64,000 nt of DNA from Pandoraea pneumonica (lineage in GTDB: Bacteria > Pseudomonadota > Gammaproteobacteria > Burkholderiales > Burkholderiaceae). The position numbers and the translations under genes were made by a program. The stretch lies in assembly GCF_902459645.1 (NCBI RefSeq), contig NZ_CABPSK010000005.1:1-64000 (forward strand), written 5' to 3'. Every line of letters begins with the position of its first letter. The stretch's first letter is position 1. Shown one piece after another: positions 38,883 to 46,146 of this stretch. The notes beneath the pieces were generated by a model that saw nothing but the letters and a program-made list of their open reading frames with translations, was not told where the DNA came from and searched no databases.

Positions 38883-39524
38883 ATGAACCGAAGCACCCCC
38901 CGCGAGTCGGTGAGCCATTTCCTGATCCTCGACGATAACGTCGAACATGAATATCCCGAAGCGCTCGTGCGCGGGATGATCGACATCACCGATGGCGCCA
39001 TTCGTGGCCTGTTCGGCGACGTGTCCGTGACGTGCGAGTCGCCCAGCGTCGTGCGCGATCGCATCATCTTCGGCGAAGTCTTTAGCCTGATTCCGCTGGA
39101 GAGCGCCTGGTGCCGCGGCTACATGATGATGCAGGCCGAGCAGGTGCCGTTCATGCAACTGCTCGAACACACGGGCCGTTGCGAAGGGCAGGCCGGGTTT
39201 CGCGAACTTAACGGCATGCTAGGCGAGATGACCAATCTCATCTGGGGCGCGTTCAAGAGCCGCTTCATGGGCGACCCGGCGGCCGTCGATCACACGCAGG
39301 TGCAGGTGCCGCTGCTGATCAACCACAAGCAGAAGTACATCTCGTTCGGCACCGATAACCCGCAACTGTGCTTCGTGTATCAACTGACCGATCCGGTGAG
39401 CGGGCAGATCGTCACGCTGCATCAGCACTTCGTCTTCAGCCTGAACTGGTCGCCCGAAGCGTTCCGCGAAGCGGCGCAAATGGTGGCTGAGCCGGTCGAG
39501 ACGGGCGCGCTGGAAATGTTCTGA
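38883..39524 (+). CDS. CheX-like CheY phosphatase, copy 2
   Basis: A 213-residue cytoplasmic protein. LGEMTNLIWGAFKSRF (about residues 112-127) holds one ExxN phosphatase dyad, with a Pro about 25 residues later in QVQVPLL. It aligns only loosely with the preceding CheX-like protein, so the pair are diverged. It too ends in an acidic, Phe-terminated tail, ETGALEMF. Preceded by AAGGAA about 11 bases before the ATG and followed by the CheY gene. Confidence 0.75.
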   Translation: MNRSTPRESVSHFLILDDNVEHEYPEALVRGMIDITDGAIRGLFGDVSVTCESPSVVRDRIIFGEVFSLIPLESAWCRGYMMMQAEQVPFMQLLEHTGRCEGQAGFRELNGMLGEMTNLIWGAFKSRFMGDPAAVDHTQVQVPLLINHKQKYISFGTDNPQLCFVYQLTDPVSGQIVTLHQHFVFSLNWSPEAFREAAQMVAEPVETGALEMF

Positions 39525-39575
39525 GCCACGGGCTCACCCTTTATCAAACATTCACCCATACACAAGGACACCATC

Positions 39576-39941
39576 ATGTCGAAGATTCTCGTGGTCGACG
39601 ATTCGAGCACCGTGCGCGACGAAGTCGCCGGTTTTCTGCGCAAAAACGGCCTTGATGTCGACACGGCCGTCGACGGCAAAGACGGTCTGGCGAAGATCAA
39701 GGCCAGCCCCGGCGTGAAGCTCGTCATTAGCGACGTGAACATGCCCAACATGGACGGCCTGACGATGGTCGAGAAGATTCGTGGTGAGCTCGCCAACAAC
39801 TCGGTCAACGTGGTGATGCTCACCACCGAGAGCAGCCCGGCGATGAAAGAACGCGGCAAGGCCGCCGGTGTGCGCGGCTGGATCGTCAAGCCGTTCAAGG
39901 GCGACGCCGTGCTCGAGACGTTCCGCAAGCTCGCCAGCTAA
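39576..39941 (+). CDS. CheY-like single-domain response regulator
   Basis: A 121-residue receiver with no output domain. The acidic pocket is Asp8/Asp9, the phospho-acceptor is Asp53 (ISDVNMP), and Thr83 and Lys105 (VKPF) complete the active site. AAGGA lies about 8 bases before the ATG. As the last gene of the unit it is the expected acceptor of phosphate from the CheA-like kinase and the substrate of the two CheX-like proteins. Its downstream target is not evident; no flagellar gene is near. Confidence 0.93.
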   Translation: MSKILVVDDSSTVRDEVAGFLRKNGLDVDTAVDGKDGLAKIKASPGVKLVISDVNMPNMDGLTMVEKIRGELANNSVNVVMLTTESSPAMKERGKAAGVRGWIVKPFKGDAVLETFRKLAS

Positions 39942-40124
39942 GCGACGTCGTTTCGAAGGACGCGAAGGCGGTCTGGTGCCGTCTTCGCGCGCCATCTCTC
40001 TCCTGTCATACCGCTCATCGATGCGATGATTCGCGCGCCGGACCGTCGCCAGCGTGCAGCGTCGGCGTTACACTGCTGACTTTCCCGCATCACGCGAGAC
40101 CCTGCGTATTCTCGCTATCTCACC

Positions 40125-40661
40125 ATGAGCGTCGTGTCCCAGAAAAAGAAGCCGGCTCCGGCCGAAGTCGTCCAACCGGAATCCGGTGACGACGTGGCGC
40201 CCGATGCCAACACGGTCAACGCTGCCGACGGTCGTCCGCGCCGCTCGAAACTACGCCTGACGTACGTCATCGCCAGCCTCGACCGCCTGCTGCGCCGCCA
40301 CATGTCCGAAGCACTCGCCCCGTTGGGTCTCACGCTGGCGCAGTTCACCGCGCTGTCGGTGCTCGACGCACGCGGCAAGCTGTCCAACGCCCAACTCGCA
40401 CAGCGCTCTTTCATCACGCCGCAGTCGGCCAACGAGGTCGTAGGCATCATGGCGTCGCGCGGTTGGATCACACGTGAGCCCGACCCCAATCACGGCCGTA
40501 TCGTGCTGCTGCAACTCACCGACGAAGGCCGCGCGGTGCTGGCGCAATGCGAAGCGGTGGCCAAAGAGATCGACACCCGCATGCGTACGGACGTGAGCCG
40601 CGAAGACGCGGCAGCCGTGCAACGCCATCTGGAAATGTTCGTGCGCAATTTGCGCGACTGA
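40125..40661 (+). CDS. MarR-family regulator, probable repressor of hydroxycinnamate genes
   Basis: A 178-residue protein with a 40-residue polar N-terminal tail and a MarR winged helix (LTLAQFTALSVLDARGKLSNAQLAQRSFITPQSANEVV, then the wing GWITREPDPNHGRIVLLQLT). It stands before a carrier, porin and ech-vdh-fcs operon. MarR proteins that respond to hydroxycinnamoyl-CoA (FerR, FerC, CouR) control such genes elsewhere. Three related dyad-like sites before the carrier and ech are its likely operators. The link is inferred from position and repeated sites. Confidence 0.85.
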   Translation: MSVVSQKKKPAPAEVVQPESGDDVAPDANTVNAADGRPRRSKLRLTYVIASLDRLLRRHMSEALAPLGLTLAQFTALSVLDARGKLSNAQLAQRSFITPQSANEVVGIMASRGWITREPDPNHGRIVLLQLTDEGRAVLAQCEAVAKEIDTRMRTDVSREDAAAVQRHLEMFVRNLRD

Positions 40662-40731
40662 ACACGTCGTCACCGGCACGTCTGCGCCGGACCTTTCCCT
40701 GAATTCGAGTCGTTTTTGACGCAAACATGAA

Positions 40732-40750
40732 CGCGCCCCAAGGGGGCGCG
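40732..40750 (+). terminator. Possible terminator after the marR-type gene
   Basis: CGCGCCCC (40732-40739) pairs with GGGGCGCG (40743-40750) over a three-base loop. The following sequence is only modestly T-rich (CTTCGGGTTT), so termination is plausible but not certain. Confidence 0.5.
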
Positions 40751-40787
40751 CTTCGGGTTTGTCCCGAGCCTCTGCTGGCTTGTATTG

Positions 40788-40809
40788 TCAGGTAGCTTGA
40801 TATTAAATG
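40788..40809. promoter_or_regulatory. Hydroxycinnamate operator-like site A
   Basis: AGGTAGCTTGATATTAAATG (40790-40809) matches the site before ech (43579-43598) at 17 of 20 positions. The TGATATTAA core is AT-rich and stands out. Probable MarR-type operator upstream of the AAHS carrier. Confidence 0.5.
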
Positions 40810-40850
40810 GAGGCCGCTGCGGCACTGTCACGTCTGTTGCACTCGCGTCG

Positions 40851-40876
40851 TTAATATCAGGTTGCCTGATTAAATG
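40851..40876. promoter_or_regulatory. Hydroxycinnamate operator-like site B
   Basis: Contains a perfect dyad ATCAGG-TTG-CCTGAT (40856-40870) extended by TTAAT on the left and TAA on the right. On the minus strand, 40867-40851 reads AGGCAACCTGATATTAA, matching sites A and C. It lies about 100 bases before the carrier start and is the most symmetric of the three sites. Confidence 0.6.
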
Positions 40877-40977
40877 AGTGTGAGGCGTCGACCCATCTCG
40901 CAGGTCACTACATCAGGCGCTGTACGTCGCAAGCCGACGCGCGGTAGCAGGAGTTCACGGAGATCACAGGAGACACT

Positions 40978-42234
40978 ATGGAATCGAATCGGGAGGGAGG
41001 CGCGCCGTCGCTAGCGCTCGGGAGCGAGCGTGCGGGCAGCACGGCGAACCCGGTGGTGCTGACGCTGGCGTTGTGCTTTGCGGTAGCACTGCTCGAAGGA
41101 CTCGACCTGCAATCGGTCGGCGTGGCGGCGCGTGGCATGGCGAAGGAGTTCGGGCTGAGTGTCGCGCAGATGGGGATTGCCTTCTCGGCCGGGACATTCG
41201 GGTTGTTGCCCGGTGCCATGGTCGGCGGGCGGCTCGCCGACAGCATTGGCCGCAAGCGTGTATTGATGCTCTCGGCGGCGCTGTTCGGCGTGCTTTCGAT
41301 TGCTACGGCGTTCGTGTCCGACTTCTGGATGCTGGTGATCGTGCGGGTGCTGACGGGCATCGGCCTTGGCGGTGCGATGCCGAACCTCATCGCGCTGTCG
41401 TCCGAAGCGGTCGCCCCGCGTTTGCGCGGCACCGCAGTGAGCATCATGTATTGCGGTATTCCGTTGGGCGGCGGCATCGCTGCAACCATCGGCATGCTCG
41501 CGGTGAGCGATGCCGACTGGCGTCATATCTTCTACGTGGGCGGTGTGGGGCCGTTGCTGCTGCTGCCGCTGCTCGCCGCGTTTCTGCCGGAATCGAAAGC
41601 GTTTGCCGATGCCACGTCGCAAGGCCAGCGCACCACGCCGGCTCCGGTCATGTCGGTGCTGTTCTCCGAAGGCCGTGGCATGTCGACCGTGCAACTGTGG
41701 CTGAGCTACTTCTGCACGCTCATCGTGCTGTACTTCCTGCTCAATTGGCTGCCGTCGCTCATGGGCTCGCGTGGCCTCGCACGCGGCGAGATCGGCTGGG
41801 TGCAGATTCTCTTTAACGTGGGCAGTGCCGTGGGCGTGCTGTGCCTTGGCTTGTTGATGGACCGCGTGCGCATGTCGCTCGTGATCGGCGGCATGTATCT
41901 CGGCATGATCGCCTCGTTGATCGGGCTGGCCGCTGCGCAGGGCTTCTCAGTGCTGGCGACGGCGGCCTTCTTCGCAGGCATGTTCATCATCGGCGGGCAA
42001 TCGGTGCTCTATGCGCTGGCAGCAGCCTACTACCCGACGGCCATGCGGGGTACCGGCGTCGGTGCGGCCGTCGCTGTCGGGCGTATCGGCTCCGTCGTCG
42101 GGCCGCTCGCGGCCGGCATGTTGCTCGCCGTGGGCAGCAGCGCTGCCGTGGTGATCGGGGCCAGCGTGCCCGTGACCATCGTTGCGGCGCTCGCCGCCCT
42201 CACGCTCATCCGTCGTCCCCGCGCAGCCGACTGA
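40978..42234 (+). CDS. AAHS/MhpT-type MFS carrier, probably for hydroxycinnamates
   Basis: A 418-residue, 12-helix carrier of the aromatic acid:H+ symporter family. FAVALLEGLDLQSVGVAA replaces the usual DGFDT helix-1 motif, as in MhpT-like members. GGRLADSIGRKRVL is the loop 2-3 motif. AGGAGA lies about 6 bases before the ATG. Its place between a MarR gene and the porin-ech-vdh-fcs genes, behind the shared operator motif, points to import of ferulate or p-coumarate. Confidence 0.86.
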   Translation: MESNREGGAPSLALGSERAGSTANPVVLTLALCFAVALLEGLDLQSVGVAARGMAKEFGLSVAQMGIAFSAGTFGLLPGAMVGGRLADSIGRKRVLMLSAALFGVLSIATAFVSDFWMLVIVRVLTGIGLGGAMPNLIALSSEAVAPRLRGTAVSIMYCGIPLGGGIAATIGMLAVSDADWRHIFYVGGVGPLLLLPLLAAFLPESKAFADATSQGQRTTPAPVMSVLFSEGRGMSTVQLWLSYFCTLIVLYFLLNWLPSLMGSRGLARGEIGWVQILFNVGSAVGVLCLGLLMDRVRMSLVIGGMYLGMIASLIGLAAAQGFSVLATAAFFAGMFIIGGQSVLYALAAAYYPTAMRGTGVGAAVAVGRIGSVVGPLAAGMLLAVGSSAAVVIGASVPVTIVAALAALTLIRRPRAAD

Positions 42235-42386
42235 CCCGGTCGTTCACTGGTTGGCTTCGCTTATCGCGACGGATGGCGTTCGGCACGCCCCCGTCGCGTT
42301 TTTTCGTGTGCAGCCGCGGCACGCTGGCTGTGCTTGCCGACGCAAACCAAAACATCAAAACAACACCGATAACAATGGAGACTCGC

Positions 42387-43523
42387 ATGGCCCTTTCTTC
42401 TCGCACGCTGCTTTCGCTGTCTGCCGCTGCGGCACTCGCAGCACCCGGCTTCGCGGCCGCCCAATCCAACGTCACGTTGTACGGAATCGTCGACACCGGT
42501 ATCGAATACGTCTCGCATGCGAGCGTGAACGGTGCCGTGTGGCGCATGCCGGGGGTGACCGGTGAATTGCCGTCGCGCTGGGGTTTGCGCGGCTCAGAAG
42601 ACTTGGGCGGCGGTCTCGCTGCGATCTTCCAGTTGGAGAGCGGCTTCAACCTGCGTGGCGGCGATCTGGGGCAGGGTGGCCGGTTGTTCGGTCGACAGGC
42701 GTTCGTCGGCGTGAAGAGCCCTTACGGCACGCTCTCGGTCGGGCGTCAGTACACGATGACGTACTACGCGCTGCTCGGCTCCGACGTGCTTGGCCCGGAC
42801 ATCTACGGCATGGGCTCGTTCGACGCGTACATTCCGAATGCCCGCACCGACAACTCGATTACCTATCAAGTCGGCTGGCAAGGGCTGACCTTCGGCGTGG
42901 GCTACTCGTTCGGGCGCGACAGCGGCGGCACGGGCAACTCGCCGGGGCAGGGGACTTGCGCGGGACAGGTGCCGGGGCAGTCGATGCAATGCCGCGACTG
43001 GTCGGTCATGCTGAAGTACGACGCGAGCAACTTCGGCGTGGCCGCATCGTATGAAGAGCAGCGCGGCGGCACCAATGCGGCGGCCAACTTCTTTGACGGA
43101 CTCGCGACGACGGCGCTCACCAGCAGCAGCGATATCGATGCGCGCGCGACGGCAGGGGCCTACTACAAATACGGCGCGTTCAAGGTGGGCGGCGGCTGGC
43201 TGGGCCGCCGTGTGTCGACGGCATCGGTCAATACACACTCGAACCTGTTCTATCTCGGCGCGGCGTACAACCTCACGCCCGCTTGGCTCGTCGACGGACA
43301 GGTGTATCGCATCATCAACAGCGATCACGACACGCGCGGCACGATGACCACGCTGCGCGCCACGTACTCGCTCTCGGTGCGCACGGCCGTCTACGCACAG
43401 GCGGCATATCTGTTCAACAGCGCAAAGGCAGCCTATTCGGTCAGCGGCGGCGGTGGCGGCACTACGCCCCCGGCAGGCGTGGGCCAGACCGGCGTCATGA
43501 TGGGCATGCGCCACACGTTCTGA
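42387..43523 (+). CDS. Trimeric outer-membrane porin
   Basis: A 378-residue Burkholderiales-type porin (OmpC/PhoE superfamily). A signal peptide ends AAAQ-SNVTLYG, where SSVTLYG-type N-termini are the family hallmark. It has SRWGLRGSEDLGGGLAAIFQLESGF, the constriction-loop region, and the final strand MMGMRHTF ends in the Phe required by the BAM complex. The start at 42387 has GGAG 6 bases upstream. A frame open far upstream overlaps the carrier gene and was rejected. Its place in the phenolic cluster suggests a role in outer-membrane entry of hydroxycinnamates. Confidence 0.92.
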   Translation: MALSSRTLLSLSAAAALAAPGFAAAQSNVTLYGIVDTGIEYVSHASVNGAVWRMPGVTGELPSRWGLRGSEDLGGGLAAIFQLESGFNLRGGDLGQGGRLFGRQAFVGVKSPYGTLSVGRQYTMTYYALLGSDVLGPDIYGMGSFDAYIPNARTDNSITYQVGWQGLTFGVGYSFGRDSGGTGNSPGQGTCAGQVPGQSMQCRDWSVMLKYDASNFGVAASYEEQRGGTNAAANFFDGLATTALTSSSDIDARATAGAYYKYGAFKVGGGWLGRRVSTASVNTHSNLFYLGAAYNLTPAWLVDGQVYRIINSDHDTRGTMTTLRATYSLSVRTAVYAQAAYLFNSAKAAYSVSGGGGGTTPPAGVGQTGVMMGMRHTF

Positions 43524-43576
43524 TCACCGCGAGTTTCGAGGTCAGGGTTTTCCCTGAAAACTTCGGGCTTGCAATG

Positions 43577-43598
43577 TAAGGTTACCTGATATTAAATG
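43577..43598. promoter_or_regulatory. Hydroxycinnamate operator-like site C
   Basis: AGGTTACCTGATATTAAATG (43579-43598), 73 bases before the ech start. It contains a short AGGT-T-ACCT dyad and shares TGATATTAA with sites A and B. Probable MarR operator of the ech-vdh-fcs operon. Confidence 0.55.
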
Positions 43599-43671
43599 TG
43601 TCCATAGGCAACACCGCGCGCCACTCCCGGCGCGCGGCGAGAGACCGCCGGACACTTGGGATTTACGCAAA

Positions 43672-44502
43672 ATGAATGCATACGAAGGACGCTGGAAAAC
43701 GATCGACGTGAAAGTGGAAGGCGGCATTGGCTGGGTCACTTTCAATCGTCCGGAGAAGCGCAACGCGATGAGCCCAACGCTCAACAGCGAAATGATTCAG
43801 GTGCTCGATGCGCTCGAACTCGACGCTGACGCTCGCGTGGTTGTGCTGACCGGTGCTGGCGCGGCGTGGACGGCAGGCATGGACTTGAAGGAGTACTTCC
43901 GCGAGATCGACGGCGGCCCGGAAATCGTGCAAGAGCGCATTCGCCGCGACGCCTCCGACTGGCAATGGCGCCGTCTGCGCATGTACGCCAAGCCGACCAT
44001 TGCGATGGTCAACGGCTGGTGCTTCGGCGGTGGCTTCTCGCCGCTCGTGGCCTGCGATCTGGCCATTGCCGCCGACGACGCCGTGTTCGGTCTGTCGGAA
44101 ATCAACTGGGGCATTCCGCCGGGCAATCTGGTGAGCAAGGCCATGGCCGACACCGTGGGGCATCGCCGCGCGCTGCACTACATCATGACCGGCGACACGT
44201 TCAACGGTGCGCAAGCCGCCGAGATGGGGTTGGTGAATGAAAGCGTGCCGCTCGCTCAACTGCGTGAGGCGACGATCGCACTGGCAGGCAAGCTGCTCGA
44301 GAAGAACCCGGTGGTGTTGCGTGCTGCCAAGCACGGCTTCAAGCGCTCGCGTGAACTGACGTGGGAGCAGTGCGAAGACTATCTGTACGCCAAGCTCGAT
44401 CAGGCACAACTGCGCGATCCGGAGCATGGCCGCGAGCAGGGCCTGAAGCAGTTCCTCGACGACAAGTCGATCAAGCCCGGTCTGCAAGCCTACAAGCGCT
44501 GA
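43672..44502 (+). CDS. ech: Hydroxycinnamoyl-CoA hydratase-lyase (feruloyl-CoA)
   Basis: A 276-residue crotonase-fold enzyme that hydrates feruloyl-CoA or p-coumaroyl-CoA and splits the product to vanillin or 4-hydroxybenzaldehyde plus acetyl-CoA. The residues known for catalysis in the Pseudomonas fluorescens enzyme are at identical numbers: Tyr75, Ser123, Glu143 (SEINWGIPPG) and Tyr239 (EDYLYA). The length also equals that enzyme. It is first in ech-vdh-fcs, behind operator-like site C. Acetyl-CoA and the aldehyde are passed on to the next genes' pathway. Confidence 0.95.
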   Translation: MNAYEGRWKTIDVKVEGGIGWVTFNRPEKRNAMSPTLNSEMIQVLDALELDADARVVVLTGAGAAWTAGMDLKEYFREIDGGPEIVQERIRRDASDWQWRRLRMYAKPTIAMVNGWCFGGGFSPLVACDLAIAADDAVFGLSEINWGIPPGNLVSKAMADTVGHRRALHYIMTGDTFNGAQAAEMGLVNESVPLAQLREATIALAGKLLEKNPVVLRAAKHGFKRSRELTWEQCEDYLYAKLDQAQLRDPEHGREQGLKQFLDDKSIKPGLQAYKR

Positions 44503-44569
44503 GCGCTGGACTGCGGCAAGCAACGCAACAAGCAAGACGACGAGTGCAAGCGCGAGAGGAGACAAAGCA

Positions 44570-46021
44570 ATGCATGAAGTACAGATGCTGATCGGCGGCC
44601 AGTGGCGGGGCGCACAGAACGGCGCCACGTTCGAGCGGATCGACCCGGTCACCGGCGAGGTCGCCTCGCGCGCCCCTGCTGCGACGTTGGCCGATGCCGA
44701 CGCCGCCGTCGATGCCGCACAAGCCGCGTTCCCCGCGTGGGCGGCGCTCTCGCCCGGCGCGCGTCGCGCACGCTTGCTGGCGGCGGCGGAGCGCATGGAT
44801 GCGCGCGCTGCCGAGTTTATTGCCATCGGTGCCGCCGAGACGGGTGCCATGGCGAACTGGTACGGCTTCAATGTGATGCTTGCGGCCAACATGCTGCGCG
44901 AAGCCGCGGCCATGACCACGCAGATCGACGGCAGTGTGATTCCGAGCGATGTACCCGGCAGTCTCGCGCTCGCCGTTCGTTCGCCGGTTGGCGTGGTGCT
45001 TGGCATCGCCCCGTGGAACGCGCCGGTAATTCTCGCGACGCGTGCGCTCGCAATGCCGCTTGCTTGCGGTAACACTGTGGTGCTCAAAGCCTCGGAGCAA
45101 TGCCCGGGCGTCCATGCGCTGATCGGTGCGTGTCTGCATGAAGCGGGGCTCGGCGACGGTGTGGTCAACATCGTGACCAATGCACCGGCTGACGCGGGCG
45201 ACATCGTCGCGCGGCTGATCGCGCACCCCGCCGTACGTCGTGTGAACTTCACCGGTTCGACGCATGTGGGCCGCATCATCGCGCGCGTCTCTGCCGAGCA
45301 TCTCAAGCCCGCATTGCTGGAGTTGGGCGGCAAAGCGCCTGTGCTGGTGCTCGACGATGCAGATCTCGACGCCGCGGTCGACGGCATCGCTTTCGGTGCG
45401 TTCTTCAATCAAGGGCAAATCTGCATGTCGACGGAGCGCGTGATCGTCGACGCCCGCGTGGCCGATGCCTTCGTTGAGAAGCTGACGGCCAAAGCGGCGA
45501 AGCTGCACGCCGGTCCGCCGACGTCGCCCGACAGCGTGCTTGGCGCGATGGTCAGCGCTCAGGCGGCCTCGCGGGTGGCGGCGCTTGTCGAAGACGCACG
45601 CGAGCATGGCGCACGTTTGCCTCTGGGTTGCCGCGTCGAAGGCGCGATCATGCAGGCCGCGATCGTCGATGGCATCACGCCCGCGATGCGTTTGTACCGC
45701 GAAGAATCGTTCGGCCCCGTGGTGACGATTCAACGTGTCGATGGCGACGACGAAGCCGTACGCGTAGCGAACGACAGCGAATTCGGTTTGTCGGCAGCGA
45801 TCTTCGGCCGCGATGTATCGCGCGCGTTGCAGTTGGCTAAACGTATCGAGTCAGGCATCTGCCACATCAATGGTCCGACCGTGCACGACGAAGCGCAGAT
45901 GCCGTTCGGCGGCGTGAAGTCGAGCGGTTACGGGCGCTTTGGCAGCAAGGCGTCGATTGGCGAATTTACGGAACTGCGCTGGATCACCGTGCAGACCACG
46001 CCCCGGCATTACCCGATCTGA
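44570..46021 (+). CDS. vdh: Vanillin (aromatic aldehyde) dehydrogenase
   Basis: A 483-residue NAD(P)+-dependent aldehyde dehydrogenase that oxidises vanillin or 4-hydroxybenzaldehyde to the acid. The catalytic Cys285 is in GQICMSTER, the general-base Glu251 in LELGGKAPV, and the dinucleotide motif FTGSTHVG is at 227-234. AGGAG lies about 12 bases before the ATG. The setting between ech and fcs decides the specificity call. Confidence 0.92.
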   Translation: MHEVQMLIGGQWRGAQNGATFERIDPVTGEVASRAPAATLADADAAVDAAQAAFPAWAALSPGARRARLLAAAERMDARAAEFIAIGAAETGAMANWYGFNVMLAANMLREAAAMTTQIDGSVIPSDVPGSLALAVRSPVGVVLGIAPWNAPVILATRALAMPLACGNTVVLKASEQCPGVHALIGACLHEAGLGDGVVNIVTNAPADAGDIVARLIAHPAVRRVNFTGSTHVGRIIARVSAEHLKPALLELGGKAPVLVLDDADLDAAVDGIAFGAFFNQGQICMSTERVIVDARVADAFVEKLTAKAAKLHAGPPTSPDSVLGAMVSAQAASRVAALVEDAREHGARLPLGCRVEGAIMQAAIVDGITPAMRLYREESFGPVVTIQRVDGDDEAVRVANDSEFGLSAAIFGRDVSRALQLAKRIESGICHINGPTVHDEAQMPFGGVKSSGYGRFGSKASIGEFTELRWITVQTTPRHYPI

Positions 46022-46146
46022 ACCCGACGGCGCTCGCAGCCGTGTGCGCGCATCGCGCACCGGCTTGCCGAGGCCACCTAGGAAGTGCCCGTCGCGATAG
46101 GTGCCTGAGAGCGCCGCGCGGCAGGCCGGAAGCAGGAGACAGTGTT

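Larger units (their letters stand above)
40662..40977. other. Regulatory intergenic region before the carrier gene
   Basis: About 316 bases. They contain a hairpin at 40732-40750 after the marR-type gene, two related operator-like sites at 40788-40809 and 40851-40876, and the carrier's AGGAGA ribosome site at 40967-40972. No gene is supported here. Confidence 0.7.

Noticed and set aside
43542-43557. TCAGGG-TTTT-CCCTGA hairpin after the porin gene
   Set aside because: Short stem with no plus-strand T-run; it may help stop porin transcripts but is too weak to list as a terminator.
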